Origin: Streptomyces guryensis | GTDB lineage: Bacteria; Actinomycetota; Actinomycetes; Streptomycetales; Streptomycetaceae | Direction: 5' to 3' | Length of the DNA stretch: 64,000 bases | Assembly (NCBI RefSeq): GCF_021261325.1 | Contig: NZ_JAJSBI010000002.1 | Span: 434,001-498,000 of the forward strand | In this document: in pieces, positions 12,813-23,361 of the stretch | How positions within the stretch are numbered: the stretch's first letter is position 1 | Layout: every line of letters starts with the position of its first letter | The notes under the pieces: generated by a model | What the model was told of the DNA's origin: nothing | Seen by the model: only the letters and a program-made list of their open reading frames with translations | Databases searched by the model: none | Made by a program: the position numbers and the translations under genes

Positions 12813-13774
12813 TTGGACTCCTCACCCCTTCCGAAGCCCATGATCTTGCCCTGGAACAGGGTTACGACGCAGATCAGCAAAGTCAGGATGACCGCGCCCG
12901 CGCTGCCCTGGCCGTAGTCCTGGTTCACCCCGATGGCCGTCTTGTAGAGGATGACGAGGGGCGGTTGGCCCCACGTGGCCTTGCCCATCAGGTTGAAGAA
13001 CTCATCGAAGGCCTGGTAGGCCGCGACGAGCAGCAGCAGGATCACCGCGGTGGAGGTGGCGCGCAGCTGCGGCAACGTGATGTACCGGAAGGTCTGCCAG
13101 CCGGGCTTGGCACCGTCGATGGAGGCCGCTTCGTACAGCTCCGAGGGGATGTTCTGGAGCGCTGCCAGGAACAGGATCATGTAGAAACCGGCCTGCAGCC
13201 ACAGGCGCAGCGTCACGATGACCAGCCAGTACCAGGGTGGGCTGGGGTTGGCGAGCCAGGCCACCTGGTCGGCGCCGAACCAGCCGATGACGGTGTTGGC
13301 CAGACCGAAGCGGACACCGTTGAAGAGGGACATCTTCCAGATGAGCGAGGCGGCCACGTAACTGCACGCGGTCGGCAGGAAGAACACCGAGCGGAAGAAC
13401 GCCCGCATGAACCGCAGACGGTGCACCAGCAGGGCCAGGCTCAGTGAGAGCGCCCAGGTGGTCGGCACGATGAAAGCGGCGAACACCGTGAACGTCACCA
13501 GTGACCCGGTGAAGTTGGGGTCCGTCAGGACCGTCTTGTAGTTGTCGAAGCCGATGAAGTTGCTCGGCGTGACGGTGAACCGCGCGTCGAAGAAGCTGAG
13601 CCAGATGCTCCAGCCGATCGGCACGAAGACGAAGATCACCAGGCCGATCAGGAACGGGCCGGTGAAGAGCCAGAAGTTGAAGGTGGGGTTGCCCCGCAGC
13701 CCCCGCCGCGGCCGGGCCTGGGAGCCCTTGGCCGGGGCGGGGCGGGCGATCCCGCGTGTGGTGGTGGTCGACAT
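12809..13774 (-). CDS. carbohydrate ABC transporter permease, MalF-like
   Basis: 321 residues. A positively charged N-terminus (GSQARPRRGLRGN) is followed by six membrane segments; FWLFTGPFLIGLVIFVFVPIGWSIWLSFFDARF is the first helix and periplasmic start. The EAA loop is present near residues 217-235 as LYEAASIDGAKPGWQTFRYITLP. It starts 20 bases after the binding-protein gene and overlaps the MalG-like gene by 4 bases, so stoichiometric expression is likely. It belongs to the CUT1 family of oligosaccharide importers; galacto-oligosaccharides are the inferred cargo because of the neighbouring galactanase and beta-galactosidase. Confidence 0.93.
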   Translation of the reverse strand: MSTTTTRGIARPAPAKGSQARPRRGLRGNPTFNFWLFTGPFLIGLVIFVFVPIGWSIWLSFFDARFTVTPSNFIGFDNYKTVLTDPNFTGSLVTFTVFAAFIVPTTWALSLSLALLVHRLRFMRAFFRSVFFLPTACSYVAASLIWKMSLFNGVRFGLANTVIGWFGADQVAWLANPSPPWYWLVIVTLRLWLQAGFYMILFLAALQNIPSELYEAASIDGAKPGWQTFRYITLPQLRATSTAVILLLLVAAYQAFDEFFNLMGKATWGQPPLVILYKTAIGVNQDYGQGSAGAVILTLLICVVTLFQGKIMGFGRGEESK

Positions 13775-13794
13775 GTCGCTCGCGCTCCGCCGGA

Positions 13795-15060
13795 CTATCC
13801 GAAGAGCTTCTTGAGCTCGCGGTTGACCTTCTTGTCGCAGGCGTCGAGCGCTGCCTCCGGGCTCTGGTTCTTGCGGACGCAGTTGGCGATGACGTCGTTG
13901 AGGGCGGTGATCATCGCCTGGGTCCAGCCGATGTTGTCGAAGTGCCCGTAGTTGTTGGAGAGCTTCACGCCCTCAGCCGGCAGACCGGACTTGAGCTTGG
14001 TGGCCTGCTGGGCGATCGAGGTGCGCGGCGGGATGTGGAAGCCGTACGAGGTCGCGAAGTCCTCCTGGTACTGCTTCTGGTCGATCCACAGCCACTTCAC
14101 GTACTCCTTGGCCGCTTCGACGTTGTCGCCCTTGGCGTTGACGAACATCGACCAGCCGCCGTTGGTGACCGACGGCTTCCCGTTGCTTCCGACCTTGGGG
14201 AACGGGAAGATGCCGAGGTCGTCGCCGAGCGCCTTCTGCATCGTGGGCATTCCCCACAGACCGCCCCACTGAATGGCGCACAGTCCCTGGTCCAGCGCGG
14301 AGGGGTCCCACCAGTCGGCCGGAGCGTCAAGGAGCAGGTTGCCGCTCGTGAACAGGGAGCGGAGCTGCTTGAGGCCGGCGACCACGGCGTCCGTGTGGTA
14401 GGCGATCTCGTTCTTCTCGTTGAGGGTGTCGGCTCCCGCCGACCAGATCAGGTTGCTCTGGATGGGCGTCAGGTCGTTGCCCAGGAACAGCCCCTTCACC
14501 TTGCTGGTGGTGAGTTTCGCCGCGGCCTCGATCAGTTCGTCGAGGGTGGTCGGCACAGGGACGTTCGCCTTCTCCAGCATCGACTTGCGGTAGAAGAAGA
14601 ACTGCGGATCGTCGATCATCCGGATGCCGTAGATCTTGCCGTCGACCGTGTGCGACTTGATGTCGGCCGGGTTGAAGTCGTCCTTGACCGGATCGATGAT
14701 GTCGGTCAGATCGGCCACCTGACCGCTCTTGATGAGCTGGATCTGCGGGTGGAACTCGAAGACGTCCGGCGCCTGCTTGGTGAGCAGGGCGGGAAAGAGC
14801 TTGTTCTCGAAGTTGCTGCCGGTGATCCACTGCGTGGACACGTTGGCCTTCGTGTAGGCCTTCGCGTACCGCTTGACGGCCTGCTCCACGCCCGCCTCAC
14901 CGTAGGCGTGGAAGTACTGGACGAGCTGCTTGCCCGAACCGGAGCCGCCCCCCCGCCCGTTGTTGCTCCCGCACGCGGCCAGCGTGCCGGCGGCGGCCAT
15001 GCCCGCGGCGGCCCGGAATATGGACCGGCGGGAGAAATTGCTGTTGCTCATTGCCGACAT
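13795..15060 (-). CDS. extracellular sugar-binding lipoprotein (CUT1 solute-binding protein)
   Basis: 421 residues. The N-terminus carries a twin-arginine type signal (SNFSRRSIFRAAAG) and a lipobox ending LAAC at about residue 30, so it is exported and lipid-anchored at the outer face of the membrane. The mature part is a typical periplasmic-binding fold (VQYFHAYGEAGVEQAVKRY, FEFHPQIQLIKSGQVADLT, GGWSMFVNAKGDNVEAAKEY). The ATG at 15060 has AAGGA 7 bases upstream; an ATG three codons in is the alternative. It is the first gene of the importer operon and has a near-consensus promoter upstream. It probably captures galacto-oligosaccharides, but ligand binding cannot be read from the sequence. 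Confidence 0.92.
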   Translation of the reverse strand: MSAMSNSNFSRRSIFRAAAGMAAAGTLAACGSNNGRGGGSGSGKQLVQYFHAYGEAGVEQAVKRYAKAYTKANVSTQWITGSNFENKLFPALLTKQAPDVFEFHPQIQLIKSGQVADLTDIIDPVKDDFNPADIKSHTVDGKIYGIRMIDDPQFFFYRKSMLEKANVPVPTTLDELIEAAAKLTTSKVKGLFLGNDLTPIQSNLIWSAGADTLNEKNEIAYHTDAVVAGLKQLRSLFTSGNLLLDAPADWWDPSALDQGLCAIQWGGLWGMPTMQKALGDDLGIFPFPKVGSNGKPSVTNGGWSMFVNAKGDNVEAAKEYVKWLWIDQKQYQEDFATSYGFHIPPRTSIAQQATKLKSGLPAEGVKLSNNYGHFDNIGWTQAMITALNDVIANCVRKNQSPEAALDACDKKVNRELKKLFG

Positions 15061-15149
15061 GCTGACGTCCTTGTCTCGATTGCGGCTGCGGCTCCACGGC
15101 TTCAGCGCTACTTGCTGCTACGTGGCTCAAAATGCGTTGCGGTGCGGGG

Positions 15150-15178
15150 ACGTTAACCTTCGGCTAAGGCTTCGGCAA
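15150..15178 (-). promoter_or_regulatory. vegetative-type promoter of the galactan importer operon
   Basis: On the minus strand TTGCCG (15173-15178) is followed after exactly 17 bases by TAACGT (15150-15155). This is a good match to the housekeeping sigma -35 and -10 boxes. It lies 90 bases upstream of the binding-protein start, leaving a leader of roughly 80 bases. Two near-identical 11-12 base direct repeats of the type CTTCGGC-AAGG (15158-15180) overlap the -35 box and spacer. Confidence 0.55.
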
Positions 15179-15214
15179 GGGGTTGGACGAAGTCTGTTCG
15201 AAGCGTTAAATCCG

Positions 15215-15230
15215 GTTCGGAATGCCGAAC
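15215..15230. promoter_or_regulatory. inverted repeat upstream of the importer promoter
   Basis: GTTCGG-AATG-CCGAAC is a perfect 6-bp inverted repeat about 37 bases upstream of the -35 box. It could be an activator or ROK-type regulator site. The regulator is not known. Confidence 0.4.
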
Positions 15231-15252
15231 GTGGGGGGTGGGTGCAGAGGGT

Positions 15253-15288
15253 GAGGGCCGCCGGGTCAGGGTGTGGCCGGCGGCCCTC
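15253..15288 (-). terminator. stem-loop terminator after the galactanase gene
   Basis: A perfect 12-bp stem (GAGGGCCGCCGG with its complement) and a 12-base loop lie 12 bases beyond the galactanase stop. There is no clear T tract, as is common in Streptomyces. It separates the ROK-galactanase unit from the importer operon. Confidence 0.75.
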
Positions 15289-15299
15289 GGTGCAGGGGA

Positions 15300-17138
15300 C
15301 TAGGCCTTGTTCCAGACCTCGTTGGTGCCGCCGTTGCAGCTGTACAGGATCACTTTGCTGCCGTCGGCGGTCGCCTGCCCGCTGACGTCCAGGCACTTGC
15401 CGGACGCCTCGCTGAGGATCTGGCCGTTGGCGTTCAGCAGCCAGCGCTGGCTCGCGTCACCCGTGAAGCCGGCGGTCGTCGTCAGGCCCGAACTCCCAGC
15501 CGTCAGATAGCCGTTCGCGCCCTTCAGTGCGCCCTTGGCGTCGTACGACCACGACTGTTCGGCCGCGCCCGTGCACGTGCTGATGGCGGCCCCGGAGGTG
15601 CCCGCGGTCAGGCACTTGCCGGACTGCTTGCCCTGCAGTGCACCCGTGACCGCCGAACTGCCGTGGCCCTTCTGGTCGAAGACGTATGTCGTGATGGAAC
15701 GCGCCGCGAGAGTCGCGGACGCCGTGCCGCCGCTCACCGTCGGCTTGGCGACGTTCGCCCAGTTCTCCGTGGCCGACGTCCGCACGGCCTGCGCGGCCCG
15801 CACCGGTGTCTTGTTATTGAAGTGCAAACTCAGCGGTGTGTCGGTGGAGTTGTGGTTGTTGACCACGACCACCCACTTGCCGTCCCGGTCGTAGGACGAC
15901 ACCTCGACGCCGTCCGGCGCCCCGGTCACGTTGTGCGCGACCGAGCCCGGCCGGACGAACCTGCTGTACTGGCCGAGCGCGTAGTACCGCTTGGTGAAGT
16001 ACAGCTTCTGGTTGCCGTTCGTCGCGTAGTCGGGGTCGTAGTAGATCAGGCCGTCGTTCCAGCCCGTGTCGTTCCGCTCGGTGGGCGAGGTGCCGTAGCC
16101 GCTGGCCAGGGCCACCCACCACTGGAACGCCGAGTCGTGCGAGCTCGCGAAGTCCTTGTAGATGATCCGCGACATCAGCAGGGCGTTGTCGATGGTGGGG
16201 TCGTACTCCTGGTTCCAGCCCGTGCCGCCCTTGCCGAAGCAGCAGATCTCGGTGGCCCAGGACTTCTTCCCCACGGCCCTCGACGTCTCGTAGACGTTGC
16301 CCAGCTGGCCGTCGTCGGGGTTGTTGTACGTGTGGTGGGCGAGCGCGGACACGTACTGTGCGGTGCCCGGCTGCGAGACCCACTGCGGGACCTCGGACAC
16401 GAACTGGGTGGTCTTGCTGGACTCGTCCGCGATGATCGACGTCTTCTGCTTCCGGGCCCGCTGCTCGGCGCCCAACGCCCGCACGATGTCGTCGCGTTGG
16501 TCGGGCGTGACCTTCATGCCCTCCTGGCCGCAGTCCCCGAAGTCGTTGTCCGGCTCGTTGAACGGGCTGATGTAGTCGAGCTTCACGCCCTGCTTGGCGA
16601 AGTGGTCGGTCACGTCGGCCACGTACTTGGCGTAGTCCGACTCGTTCTCCGCCTTCAGCTGGCCGCCACAGCTCTGGCCGTTGGTCGTCCACTGCGCGGG
16701 CGCGCTGTTGACGAAGCCGATGAGGTCCTTGACGCCGTACTTCGCGGCGTACTTGAGGAACGTTCGACCGCCGCTGTCCCTGCTCCAGTCGTACGAGCCG
16801 TCGGAGTTCAGGAAGTCCTGGGCGGCGCGGGCCGGGGTGGTCACCGCGGTGCCGCCACCGCCGATGTTGTAGCGGTACGAGGAGAGGCCGAGGCCCTGCC
16901 GGGAGAAGAGCAGACCGGCGACCCGGGCCTGCACCTCGGGCTTGAAGTGCTGCAGGTCGTTGACCCACCAGGCGCCCGACGCGCCGATGTCGTCGATGGT
17001 CTGGGCGGAGTGGGGGGAGACCTCGGCCGCCGTGGGGGTGGCGGCCGAGGAGGGCGGGGCGGATATCAGGGGCCCCGCGACGGCGAGTGCGGCTGCGGCC
17101 GTCAACAGGGCGGGTCTTTTGGGGCGGGGGTGAGTCAC
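15300..17138 (-). CDS. secreted GH30 endo-beta-1,6-galactanase with ricin-type lectin domain
   Basis: About 612 residues from the GTG at 17138. The N-terminus (HPRPKRPALLTAAAALAVAG) is a Sec signal with a likely cut after PPSSAA. The GH30 barrel covers about residues 45-470, with the acid/base Glu195 in SPFNEPDNDF and the nucleophile Glu297 in WATEICCFG. The sequence resembles subfamily 5, the endo-beta-1,6-galactanases. Residues from about 480 onward form a ricin-B-like lectin, with Q-x-W-like pieces QSWSYD, QRWLLN and NEVWNKA. The GTG has GGAAGG 7 bases upstream. An ATG at 17159 overlapping the ROK stop as ATGA, and an ATG at 17144, are alternative starts. It should cut the side chains of plant arabinogalactan outside the cell. 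Confidence 0.88.
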   Translation of the reverse strand: MTHPRPKRPALLTAAAALAVAGPLISAPPSSAATPTAAEVSPHSAQTIDDIGASGAWWVNDLQHFKPEVQARVAGLLFSRQGLGLSSYRYNIGGGGTAVTTPARAAQDFLNSDGSYDWSRDSGGRTFLKYAAKYGVKDLIGFVNSAPAQWTTNGQSCGGQLKAENESDYAKYVADVTDHFAKQGVKLDYISPFNEPDNDFGDCGQEGMKVTPDQRDDIVRALGAEQRARKQKTSIIADESSKTTQFVSEVPQWVSQPGTAQYVSALAHHTYNNPDDGQLGNVYETSRAVGKKSWATEICCFGKGGTGWNQEYDPTIDNALLMSRIIYKDFASSHDSAFQWWVALASGYGTSPTERNDTGWNDGLIYYDPDYATNGNQKLYFTKRYYALGQYSRFVRPGSVAHNVTGAPDGVEVSSYDRDGKWVVVVNNHNSTDTPLSLHFNNKTPVRAAQAVRTSATENWANVAKPTVSGGTASATLAARSITTYVFDQKGHGSSAVTGALQGKQSGKCLTAGTSGAAISTCTGAAEQSWSYDAKGALKGANGYLTAGSSGLTTTAGFTGDASQRWLLNANGQILSEASGKCLDVSGQATADGSKVILYSCNGGTNEVWNKA

Positions 17139-17155
17139 GTGCATCCCTTCCGTCG

Positions 17156-18403
17156 TCATGAAGGTGGTGCGGTACGGCTCCTTGCGGGGGTGGTGCGTTT
17201 CGCATTCCTCTGCCCGACGGACTGCAGTGCGCCTTCCAGTGCGAACGTCGCCGCACCCAGACACGCCGGATCGCTGGGGATCAGGGAGAGGACGATCTCG
17301 GTGGCGGCCATCGGCCGCGGCAGCGCGTGCCGGGAGACGGCCTCGCGCACCTCCGCGACCAGGGGCTCGCCGAGGGCGGCCGCGACCCAGCTGCTGAGCA
17401 CGACCACTTCGGGGTTGAACAGGTTGACCAGGTCGGCGATGCCGGCGCCGAGGTAACGGGCGGTGTCCCGGACCACCTTGAGCGCCACCGGGTCCTGCTC
17501 CCGCATCCCCTGGGCCAGCGCGGCGATGGTGGCCGTCTGGTCCTCCGGGTGCAGCAGCGGGCTGCCAGGGCTCAACTCCCGCAGATTCAGCATGATTCCG
17601 GGCGCTCCGACGTACGTCTCCACGCAGCCGTGGTTGCCGCAGTGGCACAGCCGGCCGTCGAGGACGATCGTGTTGTGGCCCCACTCGCCGGCGCTGTTGC
17701 TGACCCCCCGGTGCAGCCCGCCGCCCAGGACGAGCCCGGCGCCCACGCCGGTCCCGAGGGTGACCACGACGGCGTCCCCGCGCCCGCGCGCGGCCCCGAA
17801 CCACAGCTCGGCGACCGCGACGGCGCGCAGCGGGTTGTCGAGGTACAGGGGGTAGGCGATGTGCTCGGTGAGCAGGTCGAGCAGGGGCACGTCGTGCCAG
17901 TCCCAGTTCGGCGCGTACTCCGCGATGCCGGTGTCGCGGTTCACCTGTCCCGGCACGCTCACGCCCACGCCCAGCACCCGCGCGCCCTCGATCCCGGCCT
18001 GCATGACCACCGAGCCGACGGCGGCGGCGACATGGCCGACCAGCTGCTCGGGGAGGCTCTCGCCGGGGCGGACGTCCTCCTCCGCGCGGGCCAGGACGTT
18101 CAGCGCGAGGTCGAAGAGCTCGACATGGACGTACGTCTCCGCGATGTCGACGCCGATCAACGCGCCCCCCGACGCGTTGACCGCCACGAGGCCCCGGGGG
18201 CGGCCGCCCGCCGAGTCCTCGAACCCGACCTCGGTGATCATCCGCAGGTCGAGGAGCTCCCCGACGAGCGTGGCGACCGTGGCGAGGCTCAGCCCCGTGG
18301 CGGCCGCCAGCTCCTGCCGGGAGGTGGGAGACGCGGCGATGATCTGGCGCAGCACCTCGTAGCGGTTCGCGGTGCGGATGTCACGTGATGTGCCGCGCTT
18401 CAT
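17156..18403 (-). CDS. ROK family transcriptional repressor
   Basis: 415 residues. Residues 10-65 are a winged helix-turn-helix (RYEVLRQIIAASPTSRQELAAATGLSLATVATLVGELLDL). The rest is a ROK sugar-kinase-like domain with GVDIAETYVHVELFD, GVSVPGQVN, TLGTGVGAGLVLGG and the zinc motif CHCGNHGCVE. The kinase Asp of the ROK motif appears as NPLRAVAVAE instead of the N-D-A-N of true kinases, so it is likely a sensor, not an enzyme. The galactanase gene begins inside or just after its stop codon, so regulator and enzyme share a transcript. It probably responds to galactose or an oligosaccharide and controls the locus. That link is inferred from position. Confidence 0.9.
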   Translation of the reverse strand: MKRGTSRDIRTANRYEVLRQIIAASPTSRQELAAATGLSLATVATLVGELLDLRMITEVGFEDSAGGRPRGLVAVNASGGALIGVDIAETYVHVELFDLALNVLARAEEDVRPGESLPEQLVGHVAAAVGSVVMQAGIEGARVLGVGVSVPGQVNRDTGIAEYAPNWDWHDVPLLDLLTEHIAYPLYLDNPLRAVAVAELWFGAARGRGDAVVVTLGTGVGAGLVLGGGLHRGVSNSAGEWGHNTIVLDGRLCHCGNHGCVETYVGAPGIMLNLRELSPGSPLLHPEDQTATIAALAQGMREQDPVALKVVRDTARYLGAGIADLVNLFNPEVVVLSSWVAAALGEPLVAEVREAVSRHALPRPMAATEIVLSLIPSDPACLGAATFALEGALQSVGQRNAKRTTPARSRTAPPS

Positions 18404-18566
18404 CGAACTCCCCTCACGGCCAAAACCCCGGTGCGACGCCTTGGCCGGGGGCGCGGCCCGCCGCGCAGCGGCTGATGGGTGTCGCGCCCCCCGGGGAGAC
18501 CCAGCACAGGTCGCCCCGGTTCTTTCGGGCCAGGCGCACCGGGCACGGCGGCACCGGCGCGGCGCA

Positions 18567-18622
18567 AGGCTATGGCCTGCGGGGGGCTTTCGACAAGGGG
18601 TTAGGAAAGGGGCTTTATAAAG
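18567..18622 (-). promoter_or_regulatory. candidate promoter and palindrome before the ROK gene
   Basis: On the minus strand TTGTCG (18591-18596) is followed after 18 bases by TAGCCT (18567-18572). Just upstream lies the perfect palindrome CTTTATAAAG (18613-18622), an AT-rich island in GC-rich DNA. AT-rich palindromes are typical ROK repressor sites. It is also within 12 bases of the aldO stop. Confidence 0.4.
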
Positions 18623-18633
18623 TCCTTCGGGAG

Positions 18634-21016
<2,383 letters not shown>

Positions 21017-21067
21017 GCTGCGGATTTCGTTGATTACGCATGCCTCGACGTGGCTATTCCTAATTCT

Positions 21068-21097
21068 CTGGCGCAACAGCTGCGATATCGGTAGCGT
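21068..21097 (+). promoter_or_regulatory. candidate promoter giving a leaderless mRNA
   Basis: CTGGCG (21068-21073), an 18-base spacer and TAGCGT (21092-21097) end 7 bases before the GTG at 21105, which lacks a ribosome binding site. That geometry puts the transcription start at or next to the start codon, a common arrangement in Streptomyces. Confidence 0.45.
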
Positions 21098-21104
21098 CCC
21101 TCGT

Positions 21105-21767
21105 GTGACGCTCGAACCGCTCCCCGAGACCGACCTCACCCGCCACCGTCGCCTGCGCGAGCAGGGCAGCCTGGACCGTGCCGACCTGGACGCGATCCTC
21201 GACGCCGGGTTCGTCTGCCACCTGGGTGTGGTCGTCGAGGGGCGTCCCCTCGTCGTCCCGACCGTCTACGGGCGCGACGAACGGCGGCTGTATCTGCACG
21301 GGTCCGTGGCCAGCCGCAGTCTCGCCGGCGGCATGCCCGTCTGTGTCACCGTCACCCACGTCGACGGCCTGGTCCTCGCCCGCTCGGTCTTCGAGCACGG
21401 CGTCAACTACCGCAGCGCGATGATCCACGGCGAGGCCCGCAAGGTCACCGACCCGGGGGAGAAGGCGGAGGGCCTGCGCCGCCTCACCGAGCACGCGACG
21501 CCCGGTCAGTGGTCCTACGCCCGGCAGCCCGACCGCAAGGAGCTCGCCGCCACCACCCTCCTCGCCCTCTCCCTCGAAGAGGCCTCGGTCAAGATCCGCA
21601 CCGGCCCGCCCGGCGACGGCGACGGACCCGACGCCGAGCTGGGCCTGTGGGCCGGAACCCTGCCGCTGACCTCGGTCTGGGGCACCCCTGTGCCCGACCC
21701 GCCACTGCCGCCGGACATGCCCGTACCAGAACACATCGCGCGCCGCGGGGGGACCCGGCACGGCTGA
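21105..21767 (+). CDS. pyridoxamine 5'-phosphate oxidase-fold (Pyridox_ox_2) protein
   Basis: 220 residues from the GTG at 21105. An ATG at 21030 in the same frame gives a 25-residue extension (MITHASTWLFLILWRNSC) that overlaps the putative promoter and has poor coding character, so I reject it. The flavin-binding split barrel shows GFVCHLGVVVEGRPLVVPTVYG and LYLHGSVASRSLAG, and later RSAMIHGEAR. These are marks of the NimA/Pyridox_ox_2 group that binds FMN or heme. The function is unknown; flavin-dependent reduction of a small compound is plausible. It lies 88 bases after the dehydrogenase gene and 58 bases before the radical SAM gene, so it may be transcribed with the latter. Confidence 0.8.
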   Translation: MTLEPLPETDLTRHRRLREQGSLDRADLDAILDAGFVCHLGVVVEGRPLVVPTVYGRDERRLYLHGSVASRSLAGGMPVCVTVTHVDGLVLARSVFEHGVNYRSAMIHGEARKVTDPGEKAEGLRRLTEHATPGQWSYARQPDRKELAATTLLALSLEEASVKIRTGPPGDGDGPDAELGLWAGTLPLTSVWGTPVPDPPLPPDMPVPEHIARRGGTRHG

Positions 21768-21825
21768 CGCAGCGGTGGGGGCATACCGTGAGGAGTCGAT
21801 CGCCTGAGCCGGAAGGAGAGTCGGG

Positions 21826-23145
21826 ATGGGCAGCCGTACCGCACTGGTCGAGGATCTGATGGAGCGGTTCCCGCAGGTACCGCGGGAAGCAGTCTTCAAG
21901 GAGGACCTGCTGCGTGGAGGCGTGGCCTTCGATCCGTCCGCCCTCAGCGACAACGAGTCCGGCGAGGTCAAGCCGAAGTCGTACTTCATCTTCTCCTTCG
22001 ACCACGGCACCCTGCCGGAGTTGGGCGAGGCGGCACTCAGGCGGCCCCCGGAGGAGATCATCCTCACCGGCGGCCCGTACGACCTGCGCCGTACCGTCGT
22101 CTCCGTACGGGTGAACCCGACCTCGCCGTACCGCGTCGCCGCCGACGACGAGGGGGTGCTCGGGCTGTACCTCGACGGGAAGCGCATCGCGGATGTCGGT
22201 GTGCCGCCGATGCCCGAGTACTACAGGCACAAGCTCTCCAACGGGAAGTCGGTCATGGAGGTGGCCCCGACCATCCAGTGGGGCTATCTGATCTACCTCA
22301 CCGTCTTCCGGGTCTGCCAGTACTTCGGTGCCAAGGAGGAGTGCCAGTACTGCGACATCAACCACAACTGGCGCCAGCACAAGGCGGCCGGGCGGCCGTA
22401 CACGGGAGTCAAGGACGTCGACGAGGTCCTGGAAGCCCTGGAGATCATCAACCGCTACGACACGGCGAAGGTCTCCACCGCCTACACCCTCACCGGCGGC
22501 GCCATCACCTCCAGGCTCCAGGGCCGTGACGAGGCCGACTTCTACGGCATGTACGCCAAGGCCATCGAGGAGCACTTCCCGGGCCGCTGGATCGGCAAGG
22601 TCGTCGCCCAGGCGCTGCCCAAGGACGACGTGCAGCGGTTCAAGGACTACGGCGTGCAGATCTACCACCCCAACTACGAGGTGTGGGACGAGTATCTGTT
22701 CAGGATGTACTGCCCGGGCAAGGAGCGTTACGTCGGCCGGGACGAGTGGCACAGGCGGATCCTGGACTCGGCGGACGTCTTCGGCGCACGCAACGTGATC
22801 CCCAACTTCGTCGCGGGCGTGGAGATGGCGGAGCCCTTCGGGTTCAAGACGGTCGACGAGGCGATCGCCTCGACCACCGAGGGCCTGCGCTTCTTCATGT
22901 CGCACGGCATCACGCCCCGCTTCACCACCTGGTGCCCCGAGCCCACCACCCCGCTCGGCAAGGCCAATCCGCAGGGCGCCCCGCTGGAGTACCACATCCG
23001 GCTGCTGCAGGCCTATCGCCAGACGATGGACGACTTCGGCCTGTCCTCCCCGCCCGGATACGGCCCGCCCGGACCCGGCCGCGCGGTCTTCTCCGTCAGC
23101 TCCTTCATGGACAGCCTTCCGGCACAGGAGGCGGCAGAAGTGTGA
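21826..23145 (+). CDS. radical SAM protein with CX8CX2C cluster motif
   Basis: 439 residues from the ATG at 21826 behind GGAAGGAGAG. Cys164, Cys173 and Cys176 (VCQYFGAKEECQYCDIN) form a C-x8-C-x2-C motif, not the standard C-x3-C-x2-C. It is still followed by the aromatic and Asp context of a 4Fe-4S radical SAM site. Downstream, VSTAYTLTGGAITS resembles the GGE-type SAM-binding strand, and IGKVVAQALPKDDVQRFKDYGVQ, GVQIYHPNYEVWDEYLF, RNVIPNFVAGVEM fit successive barrel strands. A preceding domain of about 150 residues is unassigned. I do not know the substrate. The only close neighbour on the same strand is the PPOX-fold gene. Confidence 0.85.
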   Translation: MGSRTALVEDLMERFPQVPREAVFKEDLLRGGVAFDPSALSDNESGEVKPKSYFIFSFDHGTLPELGEAALRRPPEEIILTGGPYDLRRTVVSVRVNPTSPYRVAADDEGVLGLYLDGKRIADVGVPPMPEYYRHKLSNGKSVMEVAPTIQWGYLIYLTVFRVCQYFGAKEECQYCDINHNWRQHKAAGRPYTGVKDVDEVLEALEIINRYDTAKVSTAYTLTGGAITSRLQGRDEADFYGMYAKAIEEHFPGRWIGKVVAQALPKDDVQRFKDYGVQIYHPNYEVWDEYLFRMYCPGKERYVGRDEWHRRILDSADVFGARNVIPNFVAGVEMAEPFGFKTVDEAIASTTEGLRFFMSHGITPRFTTWCPEPTTPLGKANPQGAPLEYHIRLLQAYRQTMDDFGLSSPPGYGPPGPGRAVFSVSSFMDSLPAQEAAEV

Positions 23146-23238
23146 GTGAATGACGGGGGCCGTGAGTCAAACGCGGTCCCCGTCCGTACAAGAGGCTGGA
23201 GTTGTGCCTCACGGTCGGTTCACAGGGGTCTGTCAGGG

Positions 23239-23264
23239 CAACTGAACACAGCGCTTGTCAGTTG
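23239..23264. promoter_or_regulatory. 7-bp inverted repeat upstream of the CBM2 membrane protein gene
   Basis: CAACTGA-N12-TCAGTTG is a perfect inverted repeat about 98 bases before the start at 23362. It lies in a relatively AT-rich stretch that should hold the promoter. The size fits a dimeric regulator; the identity is unknown. Confidence 0.4.
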
Positions 23265-23361
23265 TGTTGAAGACGTGAAAGGCTCCTGCCCTGCCGCGAG
23301 GTTCCCCCCAACTCCTTTGCCGAAATGGTGAGTTGACCTCGCTTGTGGATGCAGGAGACTC

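Noticed and set aside
18404..18633. Terminator for aldO
   Set aside because: Only a short AT-rich palindrome is present after the aldO stop; no stable stem-loop could be found, so it is listed as a possible operator instead.
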